Origin: Microdochium bolleyi
Taxonomy: Eukaryota > Ascomycota > Sordariomycetes > Xylariales > Microdochiaceae
Assembly (NCBI GenBank): GCA_001566295.1
Contig: KQ964246.1
Coordinates: 3,658,001-3,722,000, forward strand
Reading direction: 5' to 3'
Length of the DNA: 64,000 nucleotides
The position numbers were made by a program, and so were the translations under genes. The notes under the pieces were generated by a model, which was not told where the DNA came from, made no database searches, and saw only the letters and a list, made by a program, of their open reading frames with translations. Of the stretch, positions 23,457 through 35,800 are shown in pieces; position 1 is the first letter of the stretch; each line of letters begins with the position of its first letter.

Positions 23457-24431
23457 CTAGTGGCTGTCCCTCTCAGACCAAGGCTTGACAGCTTCGAGAA
23501 GCTTCTCGTGCACCTCCAGGTCTGAGCCAACGACCGTCTTGAAGTGCTCATAGTGCTCGCTGCTCACACGCTGCCAGAACAGCAGAAAGCCGGCCCACTG
23601 GAAGTCGGCGAACGAGGGCTCGGATCCCAGGAAGAAGGGGCCTTCGTTCTCCTTCAGCCAGGCCGAGACCTGCTTGATGTCCGATGCGGCCTTCTCCCAT
23701 CGATCGATACCCGAATGCTCCGTTTCTGCCTTCTCGAGGGTCATGCCAATGCGCTCCTCGCGCGTCTGGCGCCAGTACGCCTGGCCCGCGTCGTTGAGGA
23801 GATTCTTGGGCACCTGCACGGAGACGATGGTCTTGAGGTTGCCCATGATCTTAGGCATGATGTCTTGTACCTTTGCGACGTACGGAGCATCCAGGTGCAG
23901 CGAAGGCTCCGGGTGCACCTCCTCGAGCTTCTTCGCGATGTCCCAGCTGTCCATGACATGTTCTCCATCTGGGAAGGCGACAGTGGGCGCAGTGTACAAA
24001 TCGAGCTCTTTCGCGAAGCTGAAACGCGAGACCCTGCTGTTAGCATATCATGCGGGGGCACACACCAGTTTTCGGTTGTGAGGCAGGAGAACAGGTCTCT
24101 GAAAGGCTACGACTTACAAAGGTTTCAGACTTGGCTTGAGATCAGGGTATTCAAGCTAGACTGTTGTGAGTACGAGCCGCGGAGTAGTGACTTTCGTGTT
24201 CTTCAAGTGGTACTTACCCAGACTGTCCTGTACTCAAGCTGCTTGTAGTTCAGGCAGAAACGGGCTGTAGATCAAAATCTCCACCATTAGACAGTTATCC
24301 GGACAAGATGGAAGTCAGGCCGGCTTACTCTTCCACGGATTGAGCGACCATGTGCTTCCAGACTTGGAGGCGAGGTCATACAAGACGTATGGCCTCGAAG
24401 GCGTGGCGGAGGATCCGACTTCGCGCGGCAT
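23457..24431 (-). CDS. Glutathione S-transferase, fungal GSTFuA / LigE-like
   Basis: Four exons (24431-24329, 24264-24218, 24155-24118, 24018-23457) give 249 residues. The two internal exons of 47 and 38 bases restore an unbroken thioredoxin-fold N-terminus: RPYVLYDLASKSGSTWSLNP, TRFCLNYKQLEYRTVW, LEYPDLKPSLKP, then YTAPTVAFPDGEHVMDSWDI, where the Ala-Pro-Thr turn and Asp-Ser segment bind glutathione. The C-terminal all-helical domain ends in FADFQWAGFLLFW. The W-S-x-N-P-W-K-T-R pattern resembles fungal GSTFuA and bacterial LigE/LigF beta-etherases, so roles in detoxification or aromatic ether handling are plausible. The substrate is not determinable. It shares a divergent region of about 1 kb with RPD3. 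Confidence 0.88.
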
Positions 24432-25487
24432 TTTCCTTGTTGTGTTTGGACGACTTTGAGGCGCGGTGATTTAGTGGTTGGAAATCGCAGATGATCAATG
24501 AGGATCTCACAGGTCTTTATAGGCCACGGATGTCTGAAGCAAGTATGACATCGGAACCCTTGAGGCAAGAACGACCCCTCAGCCCCACTTAAGTGAAGCC
24601 TCAGGCAGGATAGCATCACAAGCACCAGTTTCGCTCCATACGATGGGTACTCATTGATAGGTACAACTGGTTTCTGGTTCCAACTGAGGCCACCTAGGCC
24701 CAGGATCTGCTGCATCAATCGATCCGATGCGCCCTTCGTATGACATTTAAGAGGGCGCTGAGCTTAGCCTGCTCGCGGAACGCTGCCGCTCTATGTGGGC
24801 TCCATACCCTGCATCCCTGTGCAACCGACCGCCTTATCAGCGTTGATGGCTTTCGAATCAATCTGGGGGACGAACGTCCTCGTGCAGAGGCTCTTGAGGT
24901 TGACGACCGCCATATGCACTGTGATTGCTATGTGGAAGCAGCGAATCAACAAGCAGCTGGTTGCAGAGTTCCTTCATTTTATTGTCCACCGGTCGTCCTC
25001 GACACACAAACAGCTCCTGCCACCCACATTCACGAGATGTAATAAGACGAGCGTCCGAGCAGTCCAGGACAATACTGGAATGGCGAACCTATCACGAGGT
25101 TCTGGTGAGCCCATGGACGGACTTCCTGTTTTTCAACCGCTGACTTACACCCGTGCAGCAGAAGCAACCCCCAACCTCACTGGCGGCTAGGCCAATCAAC
25201 GAGGTTGCTTGGCCCCACCTTCCCCAACCCAGGCAGTCTGCGGGACCGGCTCATGCGCCTTGACAGTCAATCGACTTGGTAGCGCGTCCTGCTCTTTGCG
25301 CTGGTCGAGCTCCGTCTTCCGTCTTTCCCGTCGCCGAGCCATCCAACTCCGCCTCGACCTCTGTCGGCGTCACTCCTCCCACGAACTCAGACTCGCAACC
25401 TCCCCATCGGCTCGGCCCATCGCGCCTCTCAGTGCCATTTTGTCAGAACGCGCATGCTCCAGCACTGACCAGCACCCCACGACCACG
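24432..25487. other. Divergent promoter region GST / RPD3
   Basis: About 1.06 kb between divergent starts. Overlapping short frames on the plus strand lack family signatures. The pyrimidine-rich segment 25200-25480 is probably the RPD3 leader. Confidence 0.5.
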
Positions 25488-27755
25488 ATGTCGAACGGGC
25501 CTCCTGTCGATATCGCCAATGGCCATGGCGTGGCCCTCTCGTCCTCAGGCCCAAAGAAGGTCGCCTACTTCTACGATTCGGACATTGGCAACTTCGCATA
25601 CCCTGCCGGGCACCCCATGAAACCTCACCGTATTCGGCTTGCGCACAGCTTGATCATGAATTATGGCGTGTACAAGAAGATGGAGATCTACGTACGTGTT
25701 CCAGCATTCGCACCTCCGTCGTAGATACCCGCTGCAGCGACTGACCCCTCCATGCCTGTGTAGAGAGCCAAGCCTGCCACGCGCCTCGAGATGACGCAGT
25801 TCCACACGGACGAGTACATCGACTTTCTGCAGAAAGTCAGCCCTGAGAATATGGACAACTTCCAGCGCGAGCAGACCAAGTTCAACGTCGGTGACGACTG
25901 TCCCGTGTTCGACGGTCTCTTTGAGTTCTGCGGGATCAGTGCTGGAGGCAGCATGGAAGGCGCTGCCCGACTCAACCGACAAAAGTGTGACGTGGCTGTC
26001 AACTGGGCTGGAGGTCTCCATCATGCCAAGAAGAGCGAAGCTAGCGGCTTCTGCTATGTCAACGGTATGTGCAGATTGTCTTATTGTGAATGTCACAACA
26101 AGGACCTTCTTTGCTGATAGTTCTTGGCTCCACCGTCTAGACATTGTTCTCGGTATTCTCGAACTCCTCCGCTTCAACAAGCGGGTTCTTTACATCGACA
26201 TTGATGTCCACCACGGAGATGGTGTTGAAGAGGCCTTCTACACGACCGACCGTGTCATGACAGTCTCTTTTCACAAGTACGGAGAATATTTCCCCGGTAC
26301 TGGCGAGCTGAGGGACATCGGTATTGGTCAGGGGAAATACTACGCCGTCAACTTCCCACTCCGCGACGGAATTGACGACACGTCATACAAGTCCATCTTT
26401 GAGCCTGTTATCCAGGGCGTCATGGAATACTACAGCCCCGACGCTGTCGTGTTGCAGTGCGGAGGTGACAGTCTGTCTGGTGATCGCCTGGGCTGCTTCA
26501 ATTTGAGTATGGAGGGTCATGCCAACTGCGTCAAGTTTGTGAAGAGCTTCAACCTCCCTACAATGGTTCTTGGTGGAGGAGGTTACACTATGCGGAACGT
26601 TGCCCGTGCATGGGCCTATGAGACAGGTCTGCTCGTCGATGCGGACATGGACAGACAACTGCCCTTCAACGAGTATTACGACGTAAGTTTCCCCCGGTCC
26701 AGTCAAACCTCTGCTGTCCTCTTGCTGATGAATTCCAGTACTATGGTCCCGACTACGCGCTCGACGTCCGTGCATCAAACATGGAGAATGCAAACAGCCC
26801 CGAATACCTGGAGAAGATCAAGAACCAACTTATCGACAACTTGCGGCGCACAGCTCATGTGCCGTCCGTCCAGATGCAAGACGTGCCTCGCCAGTCTCTT
26901 GGCGCCATGTCTGATGAAGATGATGCGGAGCTCGACGACATGGACGAGGATGAGAACAAGGACGTGCGCATGACCCAGAGACAATGGGAGCAGCGGGTTG
27001 AGCGTGACAACGAGTACGAAGACAGCGACAACGAAGAGCTCGACAAGGCGAATGGTGTCGATCCCAGAAACAAGCCGAGAATGAAGCTTCTTGACTTCCA
27101 GAACTCCAAGGCAGCACCGGAGAGCGGTGATTCTTCTCCGGCCGCGGGAACGAACACAGAATCGGCCACGTCGAAGCAAAAAGACGCAGACAAGGTCATG
27201 GAGGATGCTGATGCCAAAGAGTCCGAAACGCTGGCTGCCGAGCCTGCCTTGACGGATGGTGCCGAAGAAAAGCAGGACGCCAGCGCTCCTCCCACGGCGG
27301 GTATTGGTGCTGAAGAGGAAGCCTTGAAGCTGGCGCAGAAGGCCAGTGAAAAGGAGAACACGCCTGTCGAGGCCACCAAAACTGATGCGGCCAACGACAA
27401 GACCGACGCTGAGACAAGTGAAGCTCCGCAGGAGCCCGAGAAGGCGAAAGAGGTTACGAAGGAGGACGAGGTCATGCAGGATGCCGAGGCCAAGGAACCT
27501 GGGGCGACTGCCCCTGTGGCTACGAAAGCCAAGAGCCCTGCGGCAGACGTCACGGCGCCAGAGAAGCCTGCAGAGACCGCCAAGGTGGATGGTGATGGCG
27601 ATGTTGACATGGGCGAAGCCACGACGGAGGTGGTCGCCGCAGACAAGAAGGACGCCGCAGAGGTCAAGCAGGAAGAGCCTGCCGAGCCCGCGGCAGAGGC
27701 TACGAAAGCGACTGAAGACGCGGCTAAGACCAAGGAAGAGACCTCCACTTCATAA
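25488..27755 (+). CDS. RPD3: Class I histone deacetylase Rpd3
   Basis: Four exons (25488-25691, 25764-26064, 26141-26682, 26739-27755) give 687 residues. The enzyme removes acetyl groups from histone lysines in Rpd3L/Rpd3S (Sin3) repressor complexes. The deacetylase domain spans about residues 22-395: VAYFYDSDIGNFAYPAGHPM at the start, the catalytic His pair in GGLHHAKK, zinc ligands Asp190 and His192 in YIDIDVHHGDGVEEAFY, the third Asp in CGGDSLSGDRL, and the GGGGYTMRNVARAW loop. The C-terminal ~250 residues are Lys/Glu/Ala-rich, low in complexity and disordered, longer than in yeast Rpd3 but common in filamentous fungi. The intron between AAC-G and AC-ATT restores FCYVNDIVLGIL. Confidence 0.98.
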
Positions 27756-28604
27756 CCAGAAGCTCAGGACAAAGGCTCCCGTATCGCGATCACGGCATCA
27801 GCCTCCATACAACAGACTATTTGTGAACGAGCACGTCTGTAACTGGCGTGCGACTTTACTTGCGCTGCAGGATCTCAAGGATCTTGTTACTGGGCATGGC
27901 TTTATATATTTAAGCCCAAGCGATTGGCGTTTAGGATCTCGTTGCATTCTTTGGGGAAGCTTCAGAGGTTGGTTGGGACATTGTTTTTCAGTAGCCAAAT
28001 ATCATGATTGAATTTTAACATGTGGCCAGTGATCGGTCGTGAAGCGGGAGTACATGAGGCTGCTGGTGTCGACTGTTTCATTATGTGGATTCTCATCATA
28101 GCGACAACGCATGCGGTATTTCCACAATCGTCACATTCGTGACGATGTCAATGAATTGAGGCGCTTCTCCTGTACTGGTACCTTTAGACGATCCCAGCAC
28201 ATCTGAGCAATTGTCGTCATACAGATACACCCCCTGCCGAGCTTTTGGCGCTAGCGTCTGTGACGAGCCAGGGGTCGATTCACCGGTATTGGCTTCCCAA
28301 GGCCCCACAAGAGATGTCGTTCTTGGCAGCAGTACGTACCCAGAGCGCCCAGAGTCAGTCTTATCTTATCAGCACATGACACTGGATTTTTCCTGCTAGT
28401 TCGCTTCTAGGGTTTCTCACGCCCACACCATAATTTACAGCGCCGGTGCACAGAATTTCGAACCCTGCCCGCACCCGCCGCATCGCCCGACAGCGCAAAG
28501 TGTAGCTACACTCTGGAGAAGAAGTCGCAGCCAGCCCAGCATCACGACGTCCACGCACCACCCACAACTCCCGACAACAACCCGTCATACACACAACCGC
28601 AGCA
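27756..28604. other. Intergenic, RPD3 3' end and RPL23 promoter
   Basis: An 849-base spacer. The first part is AT-rich (ttatatatttaag near 27901) and probably holds RPD3 polyadenylation signals. The last 200 bases form the RPL23 promoter and include a telobox-like element. Confidence 0.55.
28408..28415 (+). promoter_or_regulatory. Telobox-like element (TAGGGTTT) in RPL23 promoter
   Basis: TAGGGTTT occurs about 190 bases before the RPL23 ATG. This matches the core bound by Tbf1-type Myb factors, which control ribosomal protein genes in several ascomycetes, for example Candida albicans. A second, weaker CAGGGTT occurs on the other strand near 28461-28467. Assignment rests on the motif and its position only. 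Confidence 0.5.
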
Positions 28605-29642
28605 ATGGCCAAGACTTCGTAAGTTGTGCCATTGCCATACTACAGCCAACGGGCTGTCCTCGTCGCTCTCATCGCATCGCATCGCGTCTGGAGATCTCGT
28701 CGTGCTTGGAAAAAAAAGTCGTCCGCCCCGCAACACCGAAATTTTTGGCAAAGTCAAGGCCTGGAATAGGGAATGCACATGGCGACGAAGGGAAGGGCAT
28801 TGGCGTGCGTCGTTGCCGTGGCCGAAGGCCCTACACGACAGGCATACGCATGGCATCTCGACGTACTCATGGCTCTTCCATGCACGTGTTTGCTCGATGC
28901 CGAAAACAGGAAGGGCGGGGGCATTTTCTCTCATATTACCTCGGAACACGCGCACAACTGAACGGCCAGCGATCCACCAAAACGACAGATCTCCAGAACG
29001 AGCGAATGCGAATGAAGGCACGAGGAGCAGACACTCTGTGATCGATTGAAATGCTGACCTAGATGTCTTCAGGCGTGGTGCCCCCGGTGGCAAGCTCAAG
29101 ATGACCCTCGGTCTCCCCGTGTACGTTTCTCCCTCAACTCAGCCCAGTCTGCGCGTGCCAGGCGATATTCTAAAGACGCCGTCTTGAAGATCTTGTCTCT
29201 AATCCGCGGAATACAGTGGTGCCATCATGAACTGCGCCGACAACTCTGGTGCCCGTAACCTCTACATCATCTCCGTCAAGGGTATCGGTGCCCGCCTCAA
29301 CAGACTGCCCGCCGGCGGTGTCGGTGACATGGTCATGGCCACCGTCAAGAAGGGAAAGCCCGAGCTCCGCAAGAAGGTCCACCCCGCCGTCATCGTCAGG
29401 CAGTCCAAGCCCTGGAAGCGCACCGACGGTGTCTTCCTCTACTTCGAGGACAACGCCGGTGTCATCGTCAACCCCAAGGGTGAGATGAAGGGCTCCGCCA
29501 TCACCGGCCCCGTCGGCAAGGAGGCTGCCGAGTTATGGCCTGTAAGTTTTTTGACCCCTCAGGCATGGTGCATCGCCAGCGCATGACTAACTCGCCTCCC
29601 TTTCCACAGCGTATTGCCAGCAACTCTGGTGTTGTCATGTAA
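28605..29642 (+). CDS. RPL23: 60S ribosomal protein uL14 (Rpl23)
   Basis: Four exons (28605-28618, 29073-29120, 29217-29541, 29610-29642) give 139 residues, the standard eukaryotic length. uL14 sits at the subunit interface of the 60S particle near the translational GTPase site. The sequence reads MAKTSRGAPGGKLKMTLGLP, then VGAIMNCADNSGARNLYIIS, VRQSKPWKRTDGVFLYFEDNAGVIVNPKGE and a final RIASNSGVVM. The first intron is 454 bases, far longer than others in this window. Long first introns just after the start codon are typical of fungal ribosomal protein genes and may carry regulatory sequence. The last exon is only 33 bases. Confidence 0.98.
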
Positions 29643-32600
29643 ATTTCGCATTTCGACTTTCGGAGCGGGGCAAAATGGTTACGGGACGACATGATGAGAT
29701 GGCTTCCAGGAGGTGCGGCACACGAACGAGATTTCGAATATTAGAAGCGGTCAATAGAGAAGACACCCATTCTCAGATGTTCGGGATCAGAAGCGTCGCA
29801 GACCACCCACAAAAACGAAAAAGGGCCCAGGGGCCGACCAGCAGCAGCCCAGCCGACACGAGACACCACGACAACAGCAAGGGAGCCAGGGTGGACATCG
29901 CTTGTTCTGTTGTTCGTCTCGGCATACCAATGGGCTGCTGGACCGGGTCGACCTTCTTATTTTTTATTTTGCATTTCGGCTTATGGGGCGTACTAAAGGT
30001 GGCAACACATACCAGAAGCATAGCATCCTGGTCCTGGACCAAAATGAAGAACAAAAAACACAAAGACCCAGACGTGTTCCCTTTCTCGTGAGACATAGCC
30101 GGTGACTGCTTGACGCTGTACGTCTTCAAGAGATGACCTGCGCCATGGGCAAGCTTCTGATCGCGTACAGGGGTGTGTGCAGGTGATGCTGGCGCCCCTG
30201 GAGACACGTAATGACCATCGGTCAGCAGAGAACGCTGAGCTCGTGGTATCCTCCCGAATCCAATGAACATGCATCACGGGCAGTATATAAAAAGGGGCGG
30301 TGCCCTTTGCCAGTTTCAAGTAAGGTTAATAGTTTAACCTGATGCTGCTACATATTCGACTTTGCAGAACCACGAAAATTGGTTGTTACCCAAACGTAAG
30401 TTGCCTGTTACCACTGTGCGTCATCAAAACAAAAAATCTGTTAGTGCTCTCCTTGTGGCGGGTTTACAGTCTAGGGCGTTGGGCAGAAAGAGTCTGCAAC
30501 ACGGTGTCTTGGACCCATCGTCGTTGTTCCCACGTCACAACAGTCGTGCATTTCTTGCGGCAAGAGCAGGATACCACGCGGTCATGAATCACCAGGAATT
30601 GTTCCGCACGCAGCATGTGAAAGCTCCAAAGCATGCCTGCCCAGTAGCCTCTATAAGGGAACAATACACTCGAGAACACCTCGATGTATTATTGCTTGAG
30701 TTGCAGGCCATGACAAGAGGACTGAGAGGGCCGATGGTGAGCTTTGTCGGAGAGCGAGGCGCTGGGCATTTAAAATAGCCACGCTCGGTCTTGAGTTTAG
30801 CAGCGTGTCCTCGACCGGAGTAAATCCTCGAAGAGGGACTTTCTTAGTTCTTCTGTTAGTTTTTATTGTTATCCTGCGACACTGAGCAAGGCTCCGCTTC
30901 TTCCGTGAACGAGTCACAGGAATATGATCGTGAAAATGTCAAGTATGAAAAGCGGAACCATCTCAGTCCCGCATTGAGTTGGAATTTCCATATGAAGATA
31001 ACTATCAAAGAGACATATATTCGTACACGCTGGTCCCCTCTTAACTGCCACGGTGACCGTCGCGAGCCTCCCGTGTCTCACAATATCATGGAGGATGAAA
31101 GTACACACATGCACAGACAACAGAGGGAAGGAGATGGTGCAAAACTGGATCGTTCTACTCGATTCCCATCATTCTCGCGGAGCAATCTCAGGTGTTCAAG
31201 ATGATCTTTCACTGGAGCAGCCTCCTGGTGAAGTAAATATATATGTGCATCTCTCCGAGGCCGAATTCCTGTTGTTCATCGCCTTTGCCTCGCGCGTTGT
31301 GACAGCAGGCGTATAGTATTGAGATTCGGTAATGAGAAAATCCTTGACACTCGGCATCACTTTTTGCTTCCGCGACCATCCGTAAAATATGTGGATATAA
31401 AAATGTATAATTAACGAAAATGCCACAATACAAGAATTAAGCCACCTTCTGCAGTGTGGGGATCGTGTTCTCACGAGGTCAAACATGCTTGCCTTTTATC
31501 TCTCTGTTTTTATTTACTTGATCAGAACTGCGTTATCTCGCAAACAGCTGGTGCACTCCAGTCGCTGGATTTCGCAGCCTCCGCGTTTCTGTCTGTCTGT
31601 CTGAAGATTGCCCACAGAACCACCCGACCGTCCTGCTCCCATCTTTCCCCTTTGCTTCTTCTCTTCTCAACTAGTCAACCGAGGTGATGGTGGCAATTAC
31701 ATTTCAGTCCTTCGTGGCCAGTCTCATAGTCACACCATCGGGTGCCCTCCCTGTCCCCTCTTGCTCTCACCTACTTCCGTCTCACTATGGAACGCTGCCG
31801 TCCTTTCCAAGACCCCTATGTTATTGCAATTCAACCTGCTTTATATATACCCTCTGCAGGTCGAAATTCCCCAAAAACCAGAAAAAACGACATGAATACA
31901 ATCAAAAGGGAAAGGGGAAGACATAAAACACCCAGCGCCGTTCATGGTGGTCGCACAATAAGCTGCACGCACATATATGACCGTAAGCAAAGTGGTGGCA
32001 AATAGTTGATTGGCACTTTTGATAGGCAGAAATGTCGAATCAGAACGCACGGCTTCTCTGGTTTTATGTTGTTCGACTTTGTTTTCGCATCACCCCTATC
32101 TCAACTTCCCCAGAATTGCCATACAGGCAGTCTCGAAAGTGAAGCGGAGCCTTTACTTGCTACGTATTCCTTCACGGCAAAGAAGGCGGGGGGGGGGGGG
32201 GGGATCAACTCCCATCATCCAGCTTTTCCGGCCAGAACTCTAAGCACACACACTGGAATAATGTCGAGCACGCTCACGAGCAATCTGTATTTAACATGGT
32301 GTTTCGGGATTCGACAGGGAAAAACCGCGCGCGCTTCTTCACGAGCGCAGGGTTGCTTTATTCTGTTATTTCTTTTTGCCGTCCCCTTGCTGGACAAAAC
32401 TACAGAAAACAAAAACAAAATGCTTATGCTAATAATTACTGCGTTAATGAACGATGGGATAAAAGATAACGGCGAAAGTTTGACAATGATGTGGGCATAG
32501 ATGATGATGATGCTGGGCCCCCCTCGCATAGCAGCGGCCTCGTCCCGCTCGTCGTTCGAGAGGAAAGCCTTCTCTGCCCCTGTGGGCATTCCCCTACCGG

Positions 32601-32854
32601 TAGATGTTGTCCAAAATGTGCCCCAGGGGCTAACAAAGAGAAAAGCAGGCGGCCAATGCCCCTGCGCATCTGTGTGGGCGGCGCACCGGCCGGACACACG
32701 GTAGATACTGTTTCGTATAAGTACAACTCCCAGGCAAACACAGCAGAGCGGTGTCTGCCGATTCATGATATAATATACACCCTCCCCCGTCTTCTTCGTC
32801 TTCTTTATCATTCTCGAGCATTTGTAGCTTCGTCAACGTCACAACAAAGACTGC
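29643..32854. other. 3.2-kb gene-free convergent block
   Basis: The longest stretch without a gene, between the converging RPL23 and AT-hook-like genes. It contains AT-rich words, short frames without family resemblance (for instance minus 29773-30270 and minus 32215-32811) and a 16-base guanine run at 32188-32203. Parts must be 3' UTR. I see no transposon ORF, terminal repeats or tRNA. Confidence 0.5.
32188..32203 (+). repeat. G16 homopolymer
   Basis: Sixteen consecutive guanines lie in the gene-free block, just after AGAAGGC. Such runs are prone to length error in sequencing and to slippage in the cell. Confidence 0.85.
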
Positions 32855-35800
32855 CTACTGGGCTGCAGGAGTCTCCGTCGGCACTTCAGTCACCGGCCCG
32901 GTCTTAGGAGGCGTGGCTGCCCGGGCGCTCTTCTTAGCCGCGAGGGTCGCACGTCGCTTACTGACGGCTGCAGACATGGATCCGGACGCCCAGCGAGCTG
33001 CACAGAAAGAACAAACAACGTGTTAACAGGCAATTTTACACGAAAAGTGGATGTGTCAGATATTGTTTCACGAGCATGAGCATACCTTTCATGGAGTAAG
33101 ACATCTTCTCCGACTTGGTCATCGTGCTGTAGTCCTTCTCCGCCTCGGGCTCGGTCTGCGGTGTGTGGCCGTTCGAGTAGAACGAGCCGGTCTGTGTCGT
33201 CGGCGAGTCCATGGTCTGCGAGGGCGCAGGCGAGTATGGCGACGAGACCGGGCCGTTGTTTGGTACTGCCACAGTAGCAGCAACTGTTGCCATACCCGGG
33301 CTCGCGCTGGTCGGCTGGTAGTTCTTGATCTTGATCTTGGGCGTAGGCTTCGGTGCCAGGGACTGCGGCTGCTCGGATTGCGATAAATCGCCAACTCCGT
33401 AATCGTCCTGCAGGGGCATGACTTGCTCAATGTATGACTTTCGAGGACCACGGCGCGCTCGTTTTGAAGGACGTGCGTTCGCACGAGAGGTCCCATCATC
33501 ATCGTCCGCGCCGCCGATGTCATCGTATTCGCCGTCGTCCAGCGAGAACTTCTTCTGCCGCTTCTCGCGGAGAGAGTAGTTGTTGGGCGAGGACGCGGTC
33601 GTGGTATTGGTTGCAGTCGACGATGCCGTGGCCGGGCGGTTATCTTCGTCTGCATAGTGGGAAGACTGGGAGTAGAAGGAGCCTGTTGGGATCTCAGAAA
33701 CACGCGAGTTCCGCCTCCTTGCCTTCTTGCCCGCCTCAGATACAGTGCCATTGGCCAGGACCTCATCCTCTTCGTCCAGGTCTCGCCTACGTCTCTTCCG
33801 CACTGGGCGTTCCACGATATTGGGCGTCGGCAGTGTAGGTGGATCCTCTTGCGAGGCAGGGGCAGAAGTAGGCTCGGTCTGCGGCGCAGGGAGAGGGTGC
33901 TTGCGAGGCCGGCCGCCTTTGCCCTTCTTCACCGGCACGAGATCGCCGTTAGCATCGACTGCCGGTGGAAGAAGCTCGCCAAGCTCATCTACTCTTGCCC
34001 CACGGCCCCGACGCTTGGGTTGTGATGATGGCACAGGTGTGGAGCTCCGGCTCGCACCCTCCATCCCATCAAAAAGTGTAGGAGCTTTCCTCGCGCGCTT
34101 TCCAGAGACAACCGCCGGGTCGTCAGACTCTGCAGCCTTAGCGGTCTGCTTGGGCCTGTCACGGAGACGAGCCTTGCCAGCGGTGCCGCTCCTCTGCGAG
34201 ACAGGATCTTGCTGGCCGATCTTGGATTCTCGGTCGTCATAGTCGAAGAGATACGCCTGGGCCATAACCTTGTCTTGCTGCCGTAGATAGTTCAGATGCG
34301 GGTCTGCCTTTGGCGCGCGGGTGCCCTTGACCACAAAGTCCTTGCGAAGAGGATTAGCGGTCGGGTCCTTGCTCAGGGCCATTTTCTCCCGGTGCTGGAA
34401 TGCGAGCTCTTCCTGGTGGTACCGAATTGAGTTGTCCTCATCCTCTGTGATTAGCCGGAGCGCATTGAATTCGCTCTGCCACGCCTGCAGTGCCCTGTTG
34501 GCGACCTCTAGCCGGTAGTAGAGCTCCGTGTAAGGAAGGCCCTTGATGTCATCAAACAGTGACGTGAATTCAGAGGCGTCCCTAGTCTTCCTGAAGGCAT
34601 ACTGGCGCTTGGAAGGCATGCCACTAGTCACCTCTGGCTCCGGCGCTGGCGAGTTCGCCGCTGTCTCCATTGCGAGGGGCGTTCCAATGGGCGTGTCCTC
34701 GTCTGCCGCCTCGGCAGGCTCGTCACCACCATCATCTCCTGGCTGTGCGGCGTCGTCCATGACCGTGTCAGGCTCCCCTTCAGGGGCAGTCTCCTGCTCT
34801 GCATCAGCCTCCGGCTCGGCCTCTGCATCACGCTCCGCAGTTGTTTTGATCTTGGGGAAGAGAACGGTGGAGCCAGGGACGTAAGGCGTCAGGTGGGCGA
34901 GCGGATCGCTGTCCGACTTTTTGGGCGCCACGGGATAACGCAAAGTAATGATTAAGGAAGGCTTCGCTTCCGTCTTGACCGGAGACGGCGTTTTGTCTTT
35001 AGCGGGAGAGATCTTCTCCTTTACTGGAGTGGGCTTCTTCGGCGTTTGTGGCTTCACGACTTCGGGAAGAGCCTGCGGCTGGGGATCGGGCTGAGCCTCA
35101 GGTTGGGTCTGATCCTCTGTTTGGTCCTGGACATGATCCGGAACTTGCTCCTGGCCCAGGGGCGGTTGAGTCTGGTCCTGAGACTGGGGTTCAGGTTTAG
35201 GTGCGGGATCTGCAGGTTGAGCTTGTTCTTGGACATGATCCTCGACTTGAGTCTGTACCTTTTCCTCGGCTTGTTCATGAACTTGATGCTGCACTGGGAC
35301 CGGAACTTGAGGCTCAGCTACTGACTGAGCCTGGGGTTCCGCCTCTGATTCAACATGAGGCACAGATTGAACTCGGGGTTCGGGCGACACCGGCTTGGAC
35401 TCGGGCCTGGTCTCCTCTTCGGATGCAGACTGCGCTACATCAACAGAGTTGATCTCTGGTGCCGCTTCGGGTGCTGAATTTGAGGTGATGACGACTGCTG
35501 GAGGCAGTGCAGGCTCATCTTGCACCTGAGGCTTGGGGCTGGCAGGAGGCTGGCTCGACTGCACAGGCGGATCCTCGATTGCGCTGTCTTGAGCGGCATC
35601 GGCAGAAGCCACCGGTCCATTGATGACTACAGGCTGCGTGATGGCAGAGGCGAGAGCGATGGGTGGCGGTGGTGATGAGGGTGGTTGTGGCGGCTGAGTG
35701 ATGGCGGACAGAGGTGGGCCCGCCTTGGGTGTAAGATCATGATGCGAGGAGCCACCGGAGCTGGTGCGGGCGCGGAAGAAGTCGTCTGGGGAGTGCATGC

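Noticed and set aside
14193..24431. Possible biosynthetic or detoxification cluster (ABC transporter, secreted protein, GST)
   Set aside because: The housekeeping gene RPN11 lies among them, no backbone synthase or pathway regulator is present, and the genes differ in orientation.
28420..28520. Minus-strand tRNA-like B box (GGTTCGAAATT) with T-stem pairing
   Set aside because: No matching A box, acceptor stem or anticodon arm could be assembled at the right spacing, and it sits in the RPL23 promoter.
32215..32811. 198-codon minus-strand frame near the G16 run
   Set aside because: It has no family resemblance and lies just beyond the stop of the AT-hook-like gene, so it is probably 3' UTR.
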